Shown: piece by piece, positions 50,501 through 59,328 of the stretch | Position numbering within the stretch: the stretch's first letter is position 1 | Layout: the number at the start of each line of letters is the position of its first letter | DNA from: Treponema sp. | GTDB lineage: Bacteria > Spirochaetota > Spirochaetia > Treponematales > Treponemataceae | Assembly: GCA_017551705.1 (NCBI GenBank) | Contig: JAFZLA010000041.1 | Location: 1-64,000 of the forward strand | Reading direction: 5' to 3' | DNA: 64,000 nt | Program-made: the position numbers and the translations under genes | The notes under the pieces: generated by a model | The model's database searches: none | Seen by the model: only the letters and a program-made list of their open reading frames with translations | Told to the model about the DNA's origin: nothing

Positions 50501-51654
50501 CGCGCGGCGCTTATATACGCAAGAGATTTGAAGGGGTCTGTGGTTCCTTTAAATTCAGGGCTGTCTCCGGCGGAAATAGTTCCGTCAACATAAATTGTGT
50601 ATTGCGTTGTCGTGTCGCCGTTAGCCTCGATTAGGTCAACGGCTTTTTGAATCGTTTGCAGCGGCGCAAAAAAGTCGCCGCTGTTTGTGTCGGCGGCAGA
50701 CCAGCCGCTTGCATAGTCTTGCGCGTAAAAGGCGCCGCCTGTTCCGCGCACCCAGTATTCGGTTTGGGCTTGGGCCTCGGAGATTGCAAGAGTCAAGGCG
50801 GAGCCGGAGCCGGTCCACCATTGGTTTGTTTCCATGCCGCCAAAAACAGACACGGTTTCGGTTCGGCCGCCGACAACTTGGGCGGTCTTATAAAAAGTCA
50901 TAAGCAGGGTGTAGATTCCTGCGGGCAGGCCGTCGGTGACATTGCTTGTAATTCTTGCGATACCGCCGCTTACGCTAAAACTTAAGTCTGACAAATAGTT
51001 ATAGGCCCTGTCAAAGCCGTCCGAGTCTATAAGCTTGACGTCAACGCTTGTAATGTCCGCGTCGTCAAATTTTACAGGAAGGCTTATAGAGCCGTTATAT
51101 CCGCTGTCTGTTGTTGGATTAAGGCGAACGCCGGCGTCAAACGAATCCGCCGCCGCTGGCACAGTCACTTGGCTTTGTCCGCGCGCGATTGCAACCGGCG
51201 TGGCCGGGCCCGTTGAATAGTTCATCGCAACCGTAAGCGTGTATGTTTGCTCCGCCGCTTTGACCGCTCCGATAAAGTCAAATTCATATTTTAAGGTGGA
51301 ACTGTTGTAATGGCCTTTGCCGCTATAAACCCCGCCCGCTCCGTCGTCAAGCGTGGCGCTGTATGAAAAATATGTGTCCGTAGAAGCAGGCATCGCCGGG
51401 AACGCCGACTTGCTAACGCCTGTTTGCTCGACAGCTGCAGATTGCTCGACTGCGGGCAAGCCCGGGAACGCAACGCTTGCCTTAAGCGTAGCGGCCTGCG
51501 CTGACCCGCCAACGCCGCCCGCTTCAATCTTTATTCCGCCATAAGACGCGTCGTCGCCTATGTTGGAGCACGCCGCCATCAACAGAGCCGCGCCCGCAAG
51601 CAGGACCAAAGAGAAGGATTTTAATGTCGGAACAAAGTTTTTATGTTTTATCAT
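47557..51654 (-). CDS. Surface lipoprotein: short beta-helix with leucine-rich repeat tip
   Basis: This 1365-aa lipoprotein (lipobox MAAC, Cys29) has an N-terminus close to that of the 41585 gene product (FVPTLKSFSL versus FVQTLKRFSY). The shared module spans about 28-360, a short Pmp-like beta-helix about 415-575, and an immunoglobulin-like segment about 665-790 (LPDGSYNLYCHAVYNGIDYD). The C-terminal third (about 925-1320) consists of 23-25-residue repeats such as CYKEMFSGCTSLTNPPSLPA, with Cys, Met-Phe and Leu at fixed places. DUF285 blocks are absent. It sits 17-19 bp from both neighbours, so it is probably part of one operon. Confidence 0.86.
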   Translation of the reverse strand: MIKHKNFVPTLKSFSLVLLAGAALLMAACSNIGDDASYGGIKIEAGGVGGSAQAATLKASVAFPGLPAVEQSAAVEQTGVSKSAFPAMPASTDTYFSYSATLDDGAGGVYSGKGHYNSSTLKYEFDFIGAVKAAEQTYTLTVAMNYSTGPATPVAIARGQSQVTVPAAADSFDAGVRLNPTTDSGYNGSISLPVKFDDADITSVDVKLIDSDGFDRAYNYLSDLSFSVSGGIARITSNVTDGLPAGIYTLLMTFYKTAQVVGGRTETVSVFGGMETNQWWTGSGSALTLAISEAQAQTEYWVRGTGGAFYAQDYASGWSAADTNSGDFFAPLQTIQKAVDLIEANGDTTTQYTIYVDGTISAGDSPEFKGTTDPFKSLAYISAARKIKISGYSGSDKDIIDCNSKCRGITVASAVIEISNLSITNGGDVSNGGALYVGGGTGTAILSDGALINKNQCTENGGGIYSNGNLYICGSAVVGDYSASMSAAQSSDCGNSCGGNGGGISSSGNLYLGYSAYTDAATNTPQPLTGGVYRNYAKNGGGINSTGSVFAASGCISYNGASSAGGGIYNNGTIKIGGEAYIPAGDDGKNDVYMASSTTIQVASPLTATTTPVATITPSSYTPSKSVVTLADSSTATLADELSKFAVTPNDAGDWSVVANAAGDAGVLRPANSASGGVTVSLGGGVSFVITKPTAESLTASFTVMDGTEEAPAADLSGLQIKILNSSGSELYSAAAQTVTASYLPDGSYNLYCHAVYNGIDYDTTVTFTIGSGGTVGLSTPLTLEAIDNGTTVYVVFRAPSSSGATPIRYKINDGEPQEIARVSKADNVDSESTDYVQININAGDKVCFYGDNPRYSSRANNLRRYSRIAPNKDCYVYGNVMSLINSSDFENEKTLTEEYALAGLFRNETGDLHKANVIIKPGADLFLPAETLSDYCYASMFYNNDSLDRAPELNATTLADGCYKEMFSGCTSLTNPPSLPATTMAYNCYSYMFMKSGLTSVPALGAENLAEWCYYGMFTECNGLTTVPTDLLKATVMADGCYWSMFNGCENLQNAPDLPAGTLAKQCYNEMFSGCKSLTSPPALNAITLAEECYSYMFYGSGLTSAPALPAATLAPGCYTNMFQNCKSLTSVGENYFSSVTATAHRACYAMFSGSGLTSAPKLPVAPMTNSSYYEYYDDDGGVHPNSYYGQMFKDCVNLATLPSGMFPAITLGLRCYEEMFSGCTSLETFPTLPAGDDPSAGGGGSLGVACYKQMFEGCTKLKDTISLQATNLNDRCYMGMFKGCTSLTIAADLPATTLESRCYQEMFSGCTSLNSVTCMAEDISAEDCLTDWLKDTTGGVLTGALTLAQWGYYVPSAWTIVTE

Positions 51655-51673
51655 TCTATTCTATATTCTTCCT

Positions 51674-54600
51674 TTACTCCGCGTTTCGGACTACGCGGAA
51701 ACCGTAGACGCGGTTGCGGTTATACGGGTATTCGTAGTCCCGGTAAGAGACCTCGCAGTTGATGGGGGTGTCGTCCCAAGAGCCTCCGCGCCGAACGCGC
51801 TTTTCCCCCGACGACGGGCCGTGCGCATCGGTGCTAGTTGTTAAACTGCCGAACCAGTCCCAGCACCACTCCCAGACGTTTCCGCTCATGTCGTAGATGC
51901 CCAGTCCATTGGCGGAGTCCTTTCCGGCAAGCTTGGCGGTCTTTACCTCGTGCGTTTTGTTTCCTGCATTTGTCGTGTACCAAGCCACTTCATCAATATT
52001 GCCGCTTCCGGCGTAAGTGTAGCTGTCTTTGTTCTTGTTGAAGGCGATGTATTCCCACTCAGCTTCCGTTGGCAGGCGATAGCCGTTGGCCGACCAGTCG
52101 CATGTCACCTTGTTCCAATTATCATCGTTTGAAGTCGGTATGCTTGCAAACGCAAGGTTCTTCCAATCCGTCACGCTGGTAACCGTGTAGCATGGCTCAA
52201 GGTCTTCCGCCAAACTGCGCTTGTTGCAATAAGCGATGGCATGATACCAGTTGACATTGTAAACAGGATAGTTGTCGCCGAGACCTCTATCAAAAGCGAA
52301 TATTTCTGACTGCGACACGCCCATAACATCGTACCATTCTTTCTGAGTCACTTCGTGGTCGCAAACATAGAGCTCAGGGATTTTCACGGTTCGGCCGGAG
52401 ACAAAGACAGACATGACAGAAAGAGGTCCGATGACAGTCGCGCCGGTTACCGTCACAAAGCCCTCAGGAACGGAGCCGCCGCCGCTGGCCGCAACCGTAA
52501 ACTCAACCGTGGTGTCAAACACGCTGCCGTCGACGGTGGCGCGGCAGTAGAGCTGGTAGTTGCCGGCAGACAAGTATGGCGCGTCCACTGATTGCGCGTC
52601 GGCAGAGTAAACGGTGGAGCTCTTTTTCTTGATTTCGATATGCGGCAAAGTGGCGGCTAGAGGCGCGCCGCTTGCATCTTGGACTGCAAACGAGGCGGCC
52701 TGTCCGGACTTTTTGGGAGCGGTCACAACAAACTTGACGCCTTCGGATATGCTTATGCTGATGCCGCCGCTAGAAACATTGTCGGAGCGCAAAACGCCGG
52801 CGTCGCCAGCCGCGTTGGCCACAACAGACCAATCCGCGCCGGAGTATGGAGTGACCGCAAACTTTGCCAGCTCGTCTGCAAGCGTGACTGTTGTAGCGGT
52901 CGCTTTTACAACCGCCGTTCCAAGTTCGTAAGATTCCGGCGTGATTGTCGCCACTGGCGTTGATGCCGCTGTCAAAGGAGCGTTTATGTCTATCGTTTGT
53001 CCGTTCTTAAGCCAAACGTCGTTCTTGCCGTCAGTTCCCGCGGGAATTGAAACAGCGCCGCCAATTGTAAAGCCATTAGTAGAATAAACGCCGCCGCCGC
53101 TTGCGGCTGTGTTGCCGCTAATCTCAGCGCCGCTTATAGAAAGAGTGGCGCTGCTAGTTGAACTTGACACGCCGCCGCCTTCAAGTGTAGCCGTATTGCC
53201 GCTGATTGTTCCGCCTTTAATTGTAACTCTTCCTCCAGCGTAAACGCCCGCGCCTTTATTAGCCTCGTTTGATTTAATTTGGCAGTCTTGTATTGTCAGG
53301 TATTTTCCTGTTGTAATTTGGATTCCGCCGCCGTTTCCTACGGCGACATTCTCGGATATCTCAACGCCCTTTACAAGCGGATCCGCGCCGCTTTGAGTAG
53401 CCACGTTCAAGCCGGCTCCGTTTCCTTCGCCGCTGCTGGCCTTATACGCTTTGTTATGGCAGATTTTTCCGCCCTCTATGTTAAAGAGTTTTATGCTTGA
53501 ATCATTGTCTCCGCATATGCCGCCGCCCGCGCCGTCCAAAGCGGTGTTGCTCAAAAATTGGCAATCAACGCAAGACAAGTTTCCGGCGTGTATGTATATT
53601 CCGCCGCCTTTGGTGGCCGCCACATTGTTAGAAATTGTCGTGTCAGTTACCGTCAGCGTTCCGCTAGCGGCGCGATTCGCTCCGGCATACATGTCGGCGT
53701 AAATGCCAGCGCCTTGTTTATGCGCGCCGTCACCGGCCGACTTGTTGTCGTCAATCACGCAATTGCTTATAGTCACTTGCGGCTTAACAAGGCTATTGCC
53801 TGTAGAATCAACCATAACGCCGTGAGTTCCTCGCGTGATTGTAAGATTGCTAAGCTCTACAGGAATTGTCGTAGCCACGCTCACAACGGAGTCAGTGTAA
53901 TCAACTCCGTCAAGCTTGTCCATTGTCGCGTCGCTTCCAGCAATCGCAATCTTTGCGGCGGCAAGGCTGTTGGGAATGTTGACATTCTCTGTTAAAGTTC
54001 CCGCAACATGAATCGTGTAATCCACCGTTGAATCATTCAAATCGTTTATCACTCCCATCGCCCTAGCGACGGACGCAAGCGGTTTTTTGGCGCTGCCTGT
54101 TCCAAGGTCGTCGTCGCCGGCAGGGTCGCTGGTCGAAGAGCTTACGTAAAGGTCGGTCGGCTTTTTGAGAGCGACTTCGCCGCCGGCATTTTTGTAGACG
54201 GACAAGCCTGTGTCGCTGTCAAACACGTCGGCGGGGTCTGTGTCGGGGTTGTAGGTTGACCAGCCGCTTGTAAAGACGGTGGCGCTTGGGTCGTAAGTTG
54301 TCACGCTGATGTTGCTTCCGGCCGTCAAGGCGCCTGCGATTACAAGCGGCTCAAAGTAAACGTCGCCGGAGACATCCTTGTTGTCGCCAATCCAAACGTT
54401 TTGCGGCTTAAACGCTGTTCCCGCGCCGTCTGAAACATCCATCTTGTTGTCGCAAATTTCAACCTTGCCCAACAAAGAAATTTTTCCTTGCTTGGAGAAT
54501 ACCGCAGGGCCCCACTCGTAGAAGCCTTCCGAAGTGGCCACCGCGATGTTGTTTTTAATAGAAACATTCTTTAAGTGGACGTCGCCTTCGGCGCTTATGG

Positions 54601-57600
54601 CAGAGCACTTTGTGGCGGTGATTCCCGTGATGGAACAATTATCCAAGAAAGCCTCTCCGGCCAGCTTTCCCTCGCCAGGTTTCGCAGGCGGAACGACAAT
54701 TGCCGCGTAAGCGTTTGGTTCCGACGCGGTTTGAGTAAAGTTTATGTTGATGAATTTAACTTTTTGTCCATGCTGAATGTAAAAGCCCGAACTTGTTGGA
54801 TCCGAAGTGTTGAGCGTAAATTGCGCCGACGCTCCCGCAGATTTGCCCCTGTAGCCTACAATCTCAAAATACGCCGCTTGGCTTGCGCTCACTCCGCTTC
54901 CATAAGTCATGTCGCTAAGGACATAAATCTTGTTGGGGAATTCGGGAAGGTCTCCGGGCCTGTCTAGGGGAGCGGCTTTGGGGTCTGTAAACGCATGCAC
55001 GGCCTTGTCGATTGACGCATAGGGGGCGCTAATGGTTCCGTTGCCGTATTCGTCGCTGCCCTTTGTGACGCCGGAAGGAACAGATGTGGGCGAAGCGATG
55101 TAAACCAAACGCGTTGTCGTTTTAAGCGTTCCGTCGGTGTCGATTGCCCAAGAAGCGCCGCTTACTTTGGCAACCTCAATCTTGGAGCATTCGTCGCCAA
55201 TGCTGCTGTCAAAAATTGCAGTTCCGGCTGCATATTTGGGCGCCAAACTACTAATATTCAAAGGCGGCGTGACAGTCATGACCGGATTGTGCGTGTCCGT
55301 AAAGGCGGAGCTTTTTTCAAGAGTTCGATCTTCGTCGAGCAAACAAATGTCGTTGTCGCCCTGTTTTCCTGTGGCGCTTGGCGCGTAAATGCCGCCGCCA
55401 ACTTTCAAAGAGTTTTGCAAATACGCGTAAACGCCGCCGCCTATTTTGGCGGAGTTTCCAATAATGGAGCCGCCTGTGATTTCTTGGGTAGAAGGATCTG
55501 TCTTGTTACAAAGGTTAATGCCTCCGCCGTAATTGTTGGAATTTGTTACGGCGTTGTAAGCGACAGTTCCGCTGTCCATCTTAAACACAAACGGATAAGT
55601 GTTGCTAGAAAATTGCATGTAAAGGCCGCCGCCCGCTCCAAATTTTACGTATGTGCCTGAACTTAGACCTGTCGCAAAATTGCGGTATATTCCGCCGGTA
55701 CATTCCGCTTGAGTGATACTGTCGGAATCATCAAGGCAATAGCCAATATAGGCTTGGCCGGCTGAATAAACGCCGCCGCCATAAACAGAGGCATAGTTGG
55801 AACAGTCGTTTTGACCAGTGGCAACCGCGTCAACACTTCGGTCGCCTATTACGCCGCTTCCATACAAGTAAAAATGACCTATCGCGTAAACGCCGCCGCC
55901 GCTTTTGGCTTTGTTGCCCGCGACTTGTCCTCCGCCTACACAAACGGTTGTCGCGTAAATGCCGCCGCCGTAGCCGTTGCCGCTTCCTGTCATCGCGGTT
56001 GTGTTGTTGCTAACATTTCCGCCTGTCATTTTTACAACGCTTGCGCTGACGCCGCCGCCATTGGCAGAGCATCCGTTAAAGCAAATGTTTCCTGCATCGA
56101 TAAAAAGAGTTTTGTCGCTAACGTCAGAATCCGCATCAATGCCGCCGCCAGAGCTTGCGTAATTGTAATATACGCCTCCGTCAAAAGTTGCGGGGGTTGT
56201 TCCGTCAGCGGCGTAGCCCAACTTAACTTTGGACGGAAGAGCCGCGTATATTCCGCCGCCATAGCTAGAGGCGTAGTTGGAACGATAGCCTGCGGTGGAT
56301 GAGGAAGCTGGAGCCGACACATCGCTTTTTCCTACAACAGCCGAGCCGGACATGCAAAACAGTCCGTTTAGAGTAACACAAACGCCGCCGCCATTTTTGG
56401 CCGTGTTATTGGATATTTGGGATTGTCCGCTCATGGAACAACTGCTGTCGGCATACAAGCCGCCGCCATAGGTTTCCGTTGTTCCAACCTTGGCGCTGTT
56501 GCCGGATATGCGGGCGGTTCCGCTCATTGAAAAAATGCCGCCTTGATTGACACTAACGCCGCCGCCGTAATACGCGGAATTTCCTTTTCCTGCCTCGTCG
56601 GAACCAATCAGGCCAGACTTAAAGATTGCCTCCGAGTTGTTTATAACATTCAAGCCGCCGCCATAGGCATTGCTTGCGTTTGTGACTTGATTATTAGAAA
56701 TTTCGGAATCTTCTATTGTAAGAGAAGCTTTTGCAGCGGAAGATCCACTGACGCAAATTCCGCCACCTCGGGTGGTGGCGGAGCAGCCAGTCACGACGCT
56801 ATTCTTTAACTCAACAGAGCCGCCTGTAACATAAATCGCTCCGGCCCATGGAGCGCTGCAATCGCTAATATTTACATTTACAATTTTAACGTCCGCTAAA
56901 ACAGGGCTTGATGCGGAATTATCGCCCACCAAAATCGCGCCGCCGTAAATTGCGTTCGAACTTGTGTCGCCCTTGCCTTTTGTTATAGACAGGTCTTGCA
57001 AGGTTATTTTTGCGGTGGTAACTATTGCAAAGGCGCGGCCTGAGCGAGTCACGCCAGAGACGCCGCGTTTGTTTACGTCGATTATGTCTTTGTCGGGGCC
57101 GGTCCAACCTTTGAACAAAATTTTGCTGGCGCCGGTCACGTTAATAAAAGCTTTATTATCTTCGGAACCATAATACGCTGCCGAGTCGCCGGTCACTTTT
57201 CCGTCGATGTAAACCGTGTATTGGCTTGTAGCGTCGCCGACCTTGTTGATTTTGTTCACCGCCGCTTGGACTGTGGCAAAGGGCGCGGCAAAACTTCCGC
57301 TGTTTGTGTCGGCGGCAGTCCAGCCGCTTGCATATTCATGCGAATAAAATTCGCCGCCCTCGCCCCTGACCCAAAATTCTTTTTGGTCATACTTTGAAAC
57401 GTTCAGCGTTGGAGTCGCGCCCGCCGCGTCGTTGGTCCACCAAACGCTGGTCTCCAAGCCGGGATAAATGTTGAGCGTTTCCACGCGCGAGCCTACTTGA
57501 GAGCTATCCTGCTTAAAGGTCAAAAGCAAGGTGTACGTTCCGGCGGGAATTCCACTGGCGGCGCTTTTTATCTCCCCTTGGCCGGTTGTGGCGTCAAGAT

Positions 57601-58321
57601 TGACTGTCGAAGAAAGTATGTACAAGCTGGTGACGTCGTCTTCGCCCTTCAAAAGCATGACGCTTACGCTGGCTCCTGTTCCCGCGTCCGCAAGCTTTAC
57701 AGGAAGCTTAAGGCTGCCGTTTATAGTGCTATCGGCGTTTGGAAAAAGCTGAACGTCGGCGCCAAAAGATGAGGCGTTGGCCGCAACCGAAATTTCTTGG
57801 CTTCCGCTGGCCACAAGGTTTTTTGTGGCGGGCGTCACGCTTGAGTCAACATAATAGAGGTTTATAGTAAGAGTATAATTTTGGTCCTGGTCGCTGTAGG
57901 CGTTGGCAAAGGCAAAGCTGCATTTGCCCGTAGAGCTGTCGTAGTTTCCGTCGGCGGTGTATGTGGTTCCGCCCGCGCCCTCAAGCGTGGCTCCAAAGAC
58001 AAACTTTGTGTCGCTAAGCTGGTCCACGCCAGGAAAAGCGGATTTGGCCACGCCGTCCGCAGGCTTGTTTGAACCAAGCGCCGGCAAATTGGGAATGGAC
58101 ACAAGCGCCACAAGGCTGTTTGCGTTTTGCGCGCCGTCCAAAGCGATAGGCTGGCCGCCAACCGTCTGCGCGCCGCTGTCATGGCCGTCATAGTCCCCGC
58201 CCAAGTTTGAACAAGCGGCAAAGACAAAAAGCCCCGCAAGCAACAAGCCGGCAAAGGCCGCAAGGACCGTCTTTTTAAGGAGAAGCTTTACTGTCTTTTT
58301 TTCGCATCTATGTCTTGCCAT
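51674..58321 (-). CDS. Surface lipoprotein: very long beta-helix with SUMF1-type tip
   Basis: This 2215-aa lipoprotein (lipobox FAAC, Cys37) is the largest and first gene of the cluster. The shared N-terminal module (about 40-375; EFWVRGEGGEFYSHEYASG) is followed by two beta-helix stretches (about 455-970 and 1440-1740; GGGVCVTLNG, GGGIYATTV) separated by an IYVLSDMTYGSG-containing linker. An immunoglobulin-like segment follows (about 1855-1960; YLSAGNYQLYCRATVDGS), then a SUMF1/C-type-lectin-like tip (about 1970-2215; DHEVTQKEWYDVMGV, YRLPTEAEWEYIAF, MSGNVWEWCWDW, RRGGSWDD). The last 35 codons resemble a retroelement variable region. ATG 58321 is chosen over two upstream GTG codons; no strong Shine-Dalgarno sequence is visible for any of them. 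Confidence 0.85.
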   Translation of the reverse strand: MARHRCEKKTVKLLLKKTVLAAFAGLLLAGLFVFAACSNLGGDYDGHDSGAQTVGGQPIALDGAQNANSLVALVSIPNLPALGSNKPADGVAKSAFPGVDQLSDTKFVFGATLEGAGGTTYTADGNYDSSTGKCSFAFANAYSDQDQNYTLTINLYYVDSSVTPATKNLVASGSQEISVAANASSFGADVQLFPNADSTINGSLKLPVKLADAGTGASVSVMLLKGEDDVTSLYILSSTVNLDATTGQGEIKSAASGIPAGTYTLLLTFKQDSSQVGSRVETLNIYPGLETSVWWTNDAAGATPTLNVSKYDQKEFWVRGEGGEFYSHEYASGWTAADTNSGSFAAPFATVQAAVNKINKVGDATSQYTVYIDGKVTGDSAAYYGSEDNKAFINVTGASKILFKGWTGPDKDIIDVNKRGVSGVTRSGRAFAIVTTAKITLQDLSITKGKGDTSSNAIYGGAILVGDNSASSPVLADVKIVNVNISDCSAPWAGAIYVTGGSVELKNSVVTGCSATTRGGGICVSGSSAAKASLTIEDSEISNNQVTNASNAYGGGLNVINNSEAIFKSGLIGSDEAGKGNSAYYGGGVSVNQGGIFSMSGTARISGNSAKVGTTETYGGGLYADSSCSMSGQSQISNNTAKNGGGVCVTLNGLFCMSGSAVVGKSDVSAPASSSTAGYRSNYASSYGGGIYAALPSKVKLGYAADGTTPATFDGGVYYNYASSGGGIDADSDVSDKTLFIDAGNICFNGCSANGGGVSASVVKMTGGNVSNNTTAMTGSGNGYGGGIYATTVCVGGGQVAGNKAKSGGGVYAIGHFYLYGSGVIGDRSVDAVATGQNDCSNYASVYGGGVYSAGQAYIGYCLDDSDSITQAECTGGIYRNFATGLSSGTYVKFGAGGGLYMQFSSNTYPFVFKMDSGTVAYNAVTNSNNYGGGINLCNKTDPSTQEITGGSIIGNSAKIGGGVYAYLQNSLKVGGGIYAPSATGKQGDNDICLLDEDRTLEKSSAFTDTHNPVMTVTPPLNISSLAPKYAAGTAIFDSSIGDECSKIEVAKVSGASWAIDTDGTLKTTTRLVYIASPTSVPSGVTKGSDEYGNGTISAPYASIDKAVHAFTDPKAAPLDRPGDLPEFPNKIYVLSDMTYGSGVSASQAAYFEIVGYRGKSAGASAQFTLNTSDPTSSGFYIQHGQKVKFININFTQTASEPNAYAAIVVPPAKPGEGKLAGEAFLDNCSITGITATKCSAISAEGDVHLKNVSIKNNIAVATSEGFYEWGPAVFSKQGKISLLGKVEICDNKMDVSDGAGTAFKPQNVWIGDNKDVSGDVYFEPLVIAGALTAGSNISVTTYDPSATVFTSGWSTYNPDTDPADVFDSDTGLSVYKNAGGEVALKKPTDLYVSSSTSDPAGDDDLGTGSAKKPLASVARAMGVINDLNDSTVDYTIHVAGTLTENVNIPNSLAAAKIAIAGSDATMDKLDGVDYTDSVVSVATTIPVELSNLTITRGTHGVMVDSTGNSLVKPQVTISNCVIDDNKSAGDGAHKQGAGIYADMYAGANRAASGTLTVTDTTISNNVAATKGGGIYIHAGNLSCVDCQFLSNTALDGAGGGICGDNDSSIKLFNIEGGKICHNKAYKASSGEGNGAGLNVATQSGADPLVKGVEISENVAVGNGGGIQITTGKYLTIQDCQIKSNEANKGAGVYAGGRVTIKGGTISGNTATLEGGGVSSSTSSATLSISGAEISGNTAASGGGVYSTNGFTIGGAVSIPAGTDGKNDVWLKNGQTIDINAPLTAASTPVATITPESYELGTAVVKATATTVTLADELAKFAVTPYSGADWSVVANAAGDAGVLRSDNVSSGGISISISEGVKFVVTAPKKSGQAASFAVQDASGAPLAATLPHIEIKKKSSTVYSADAQSVDAPYLSAGNYQLYCRATVDGSVFDTTVEFTVAASGGGSVPEGFVTVTGATVIGPLSVMSVFVSGRTVKIPELYVCDHEVTQKEWYDVMGVSQSEIFAFDRGLGDNYPVYNVNWYHAIAYCNKRSLAEDLEPCYTVTSVTDWKNLAFASIPTSNDDNWNKVTCDWSANGYRLPTEAEWEYIAFNKNKDSYTYAGSGNIDEVAWYTTNAGNKTHEVKTAKLAGKDSANGLGIYDMSGNVWEWCWDWFGSLTTSTDAHGPSSGEKRVRRGGSWDDTPINCEVSYRDYEYPYNRNRVYGFRVVRNAE
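51698..51793 (-). other. Variable-region-like 3' end (51674 gene)
   Basis: Codes RRGGSWDDTPINCEVSYR and on to GFRVV. Most codons between RGG and GFR end in C or T, with Asp, Tyr, Asn, Ser and Thr at the exposed sites, as left by adenine-directed mutagenesis of AAC/AAT codons; GAA, GAG and CGG codons break the pattern. Candidate only. Confidence 0.4.
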
Positions 58322-58367
58322 TTTTAGTCTATATTCCACCACACATTTGCCGCCGGGGCAAACCTTT

Positions 58368-58733
58368 CTACTTTAACGGCTCAATTTGCTTAAAATGCTC
58401 GCCGCTGACGGCAAGATTCCACGCCGCATAAGCTTCTTCTTCGTGCGTTGTATATGGATAACTCTCGGCGTACAAGGTTTCTGGGGCAAGGTCGATTTGG
58501 CCGTCGAGCCAAGAAACAAAGCCGTGGGTTACTTTTGCCGTCTGTCTGGCGCTTTCTTCCGACAGAGGAGCAAAGGCCGAACCTTTGTCCAACAAGGAGG
58601 TAACGTCAAAAAGCCGCGTTTCGCCTGTGGAAAATTCAACAAGCAGCATTCCGTCTTGCAATATTTTTATGCCGCTCACTTCAATGTTGGGAACCATTTC
58701 TCCTGCGTAGCAAACGCCGTCTTTTATGTACAT
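58368..58733 (-). CDS. DUF2442 domain protein
   Basis: This 121-aa protein has the DUF2442 pattern (ISGIKILQDGMLLVEFSTGETRLFDVTSLL here preceded by MVPNIEV), extended by about 40 C-terminal residues. DUF2442 genes commonly follow DUF4160 genes, as here (28 bp apart), and the pair is regarded as a possible toxin-antitoxin system; the biochemical role is not established. AAAGGAGGT precedes ATG 58733. Confidence 0.75.
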   Translation of the reverse strand: MYIKDGVCYAGEMVPNIEVSGIKILQDGMLLVEFSTGETRLFDVTSLLDKGSAFAPLSEESARQTAKVTHGFVSWLDGQIDLAPETLYAESYPYTTHEEEAYAAWNLAVSGEHFKQIEPLK

Positions 58734-58761
58734 GAACTTACCTCCTTTCTTCTATATTATC

Positions 58762-59037
58762 TCACTCATAGAACTTAAGATCTTCCTGATGATAAGTTCT
58801 CCAAAAATTTATAAAATCATAATAATAATTCTGCATTGCGGAAAAAATTCTAGACAAATCCTTTTCAGGAATTTTTCCCTTGTTATGCGCCAATTTGAAC
58901 GAACCATTTGACAAAGCCCAAATTTTTGTGTCATTTTCATCTGGATCGCCTTTTGTCACATGAAAATGAATCGGCTCATTTTTTTCATTCGACCAAAAAT
59001 AAATTTTGTAGCCGTTCGTTCTAAGATATACTGGCAT
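58762..59037 (-). CDS. DUF4160 domain protein
   Basis: This 91-aa protein carries the DUF4160 core: RTNGYKIYFWSNEKNEPIHFHV near the start and IWALSNGSFKLAHNKGKIPE after it; the His-x-His (HFHV) is the family hallmark. Its ATG overlaps the stop of the preceding 75-aa gene (TAATG). AT-rich unlike the flanking giant genes. Confidence 0.8.
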   Translation of the reverse strand: MPVYLRTNGYKIYFWSNEKNEPIHFHVTKGDPDENDTKIWALSNGSFKLAHNKGKIPEKDLSRIFSAMQNYYYDFINFWRTYHQEDLKFYE

Positions 59038-59264
59038 TACGCAGTCTCCAATGCGTCCAAATTTCTAAACGCGGTTATGCCTGAATAAATCTGCTTGAGA
59101 TATCCTTTAAAATATTCATCACGTTCCTTGGTGAAATTTGAATGAATAACTTCACCGTTATTCTTTAGCAAAATCGATTCCGCTGTTTTGCAATCTTCAA
59201 AGCATACATCGGAATCTGTGTATGTAATCATAATTCCGTCTTTTTCACAATACTCTTTGCGCAT
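59037..59264 (-). CDS. Unknown 75-aa protein heading the DUF4160/DUF2442 unit
   Basis: I do not recognise this small protein (MRKEYCEKDGIMITYTDSDV...). It is hydrophilic with two Cys. AAAGGAGG precedes ATG 59264, and it is translationally coupled to the DUF4160 gene, so it is a third component of the module. Confidence 0.65.
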   Translation of the reverse strand: MRKEYCEKDGIMITYTDSDVCFEDCKTAESILLKNNGEVIHSNFTKERDEYFKGYLKQIYSGITAFRNLDALETA

Positions 59265-59297
59265 ATCAAATTCCTCCTTTCTTCCTTTAATCTATCT

Positions 59298-59326
59298 ATT
59301 ATACCACAATTCCCGCAAATTACCAA
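59298..59326 (-). promoter_or_regulatory. Promoter of the DUF4160/DUF2442 unit
   Basis: On the minus strand: TTGGTA (59326-59321), 17-bp spacer, TATAAT (59303-59298). It directly follows the stop of the upstream giant gene. Confidence 0.6.
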
Positions 59327-59328
59327 CA

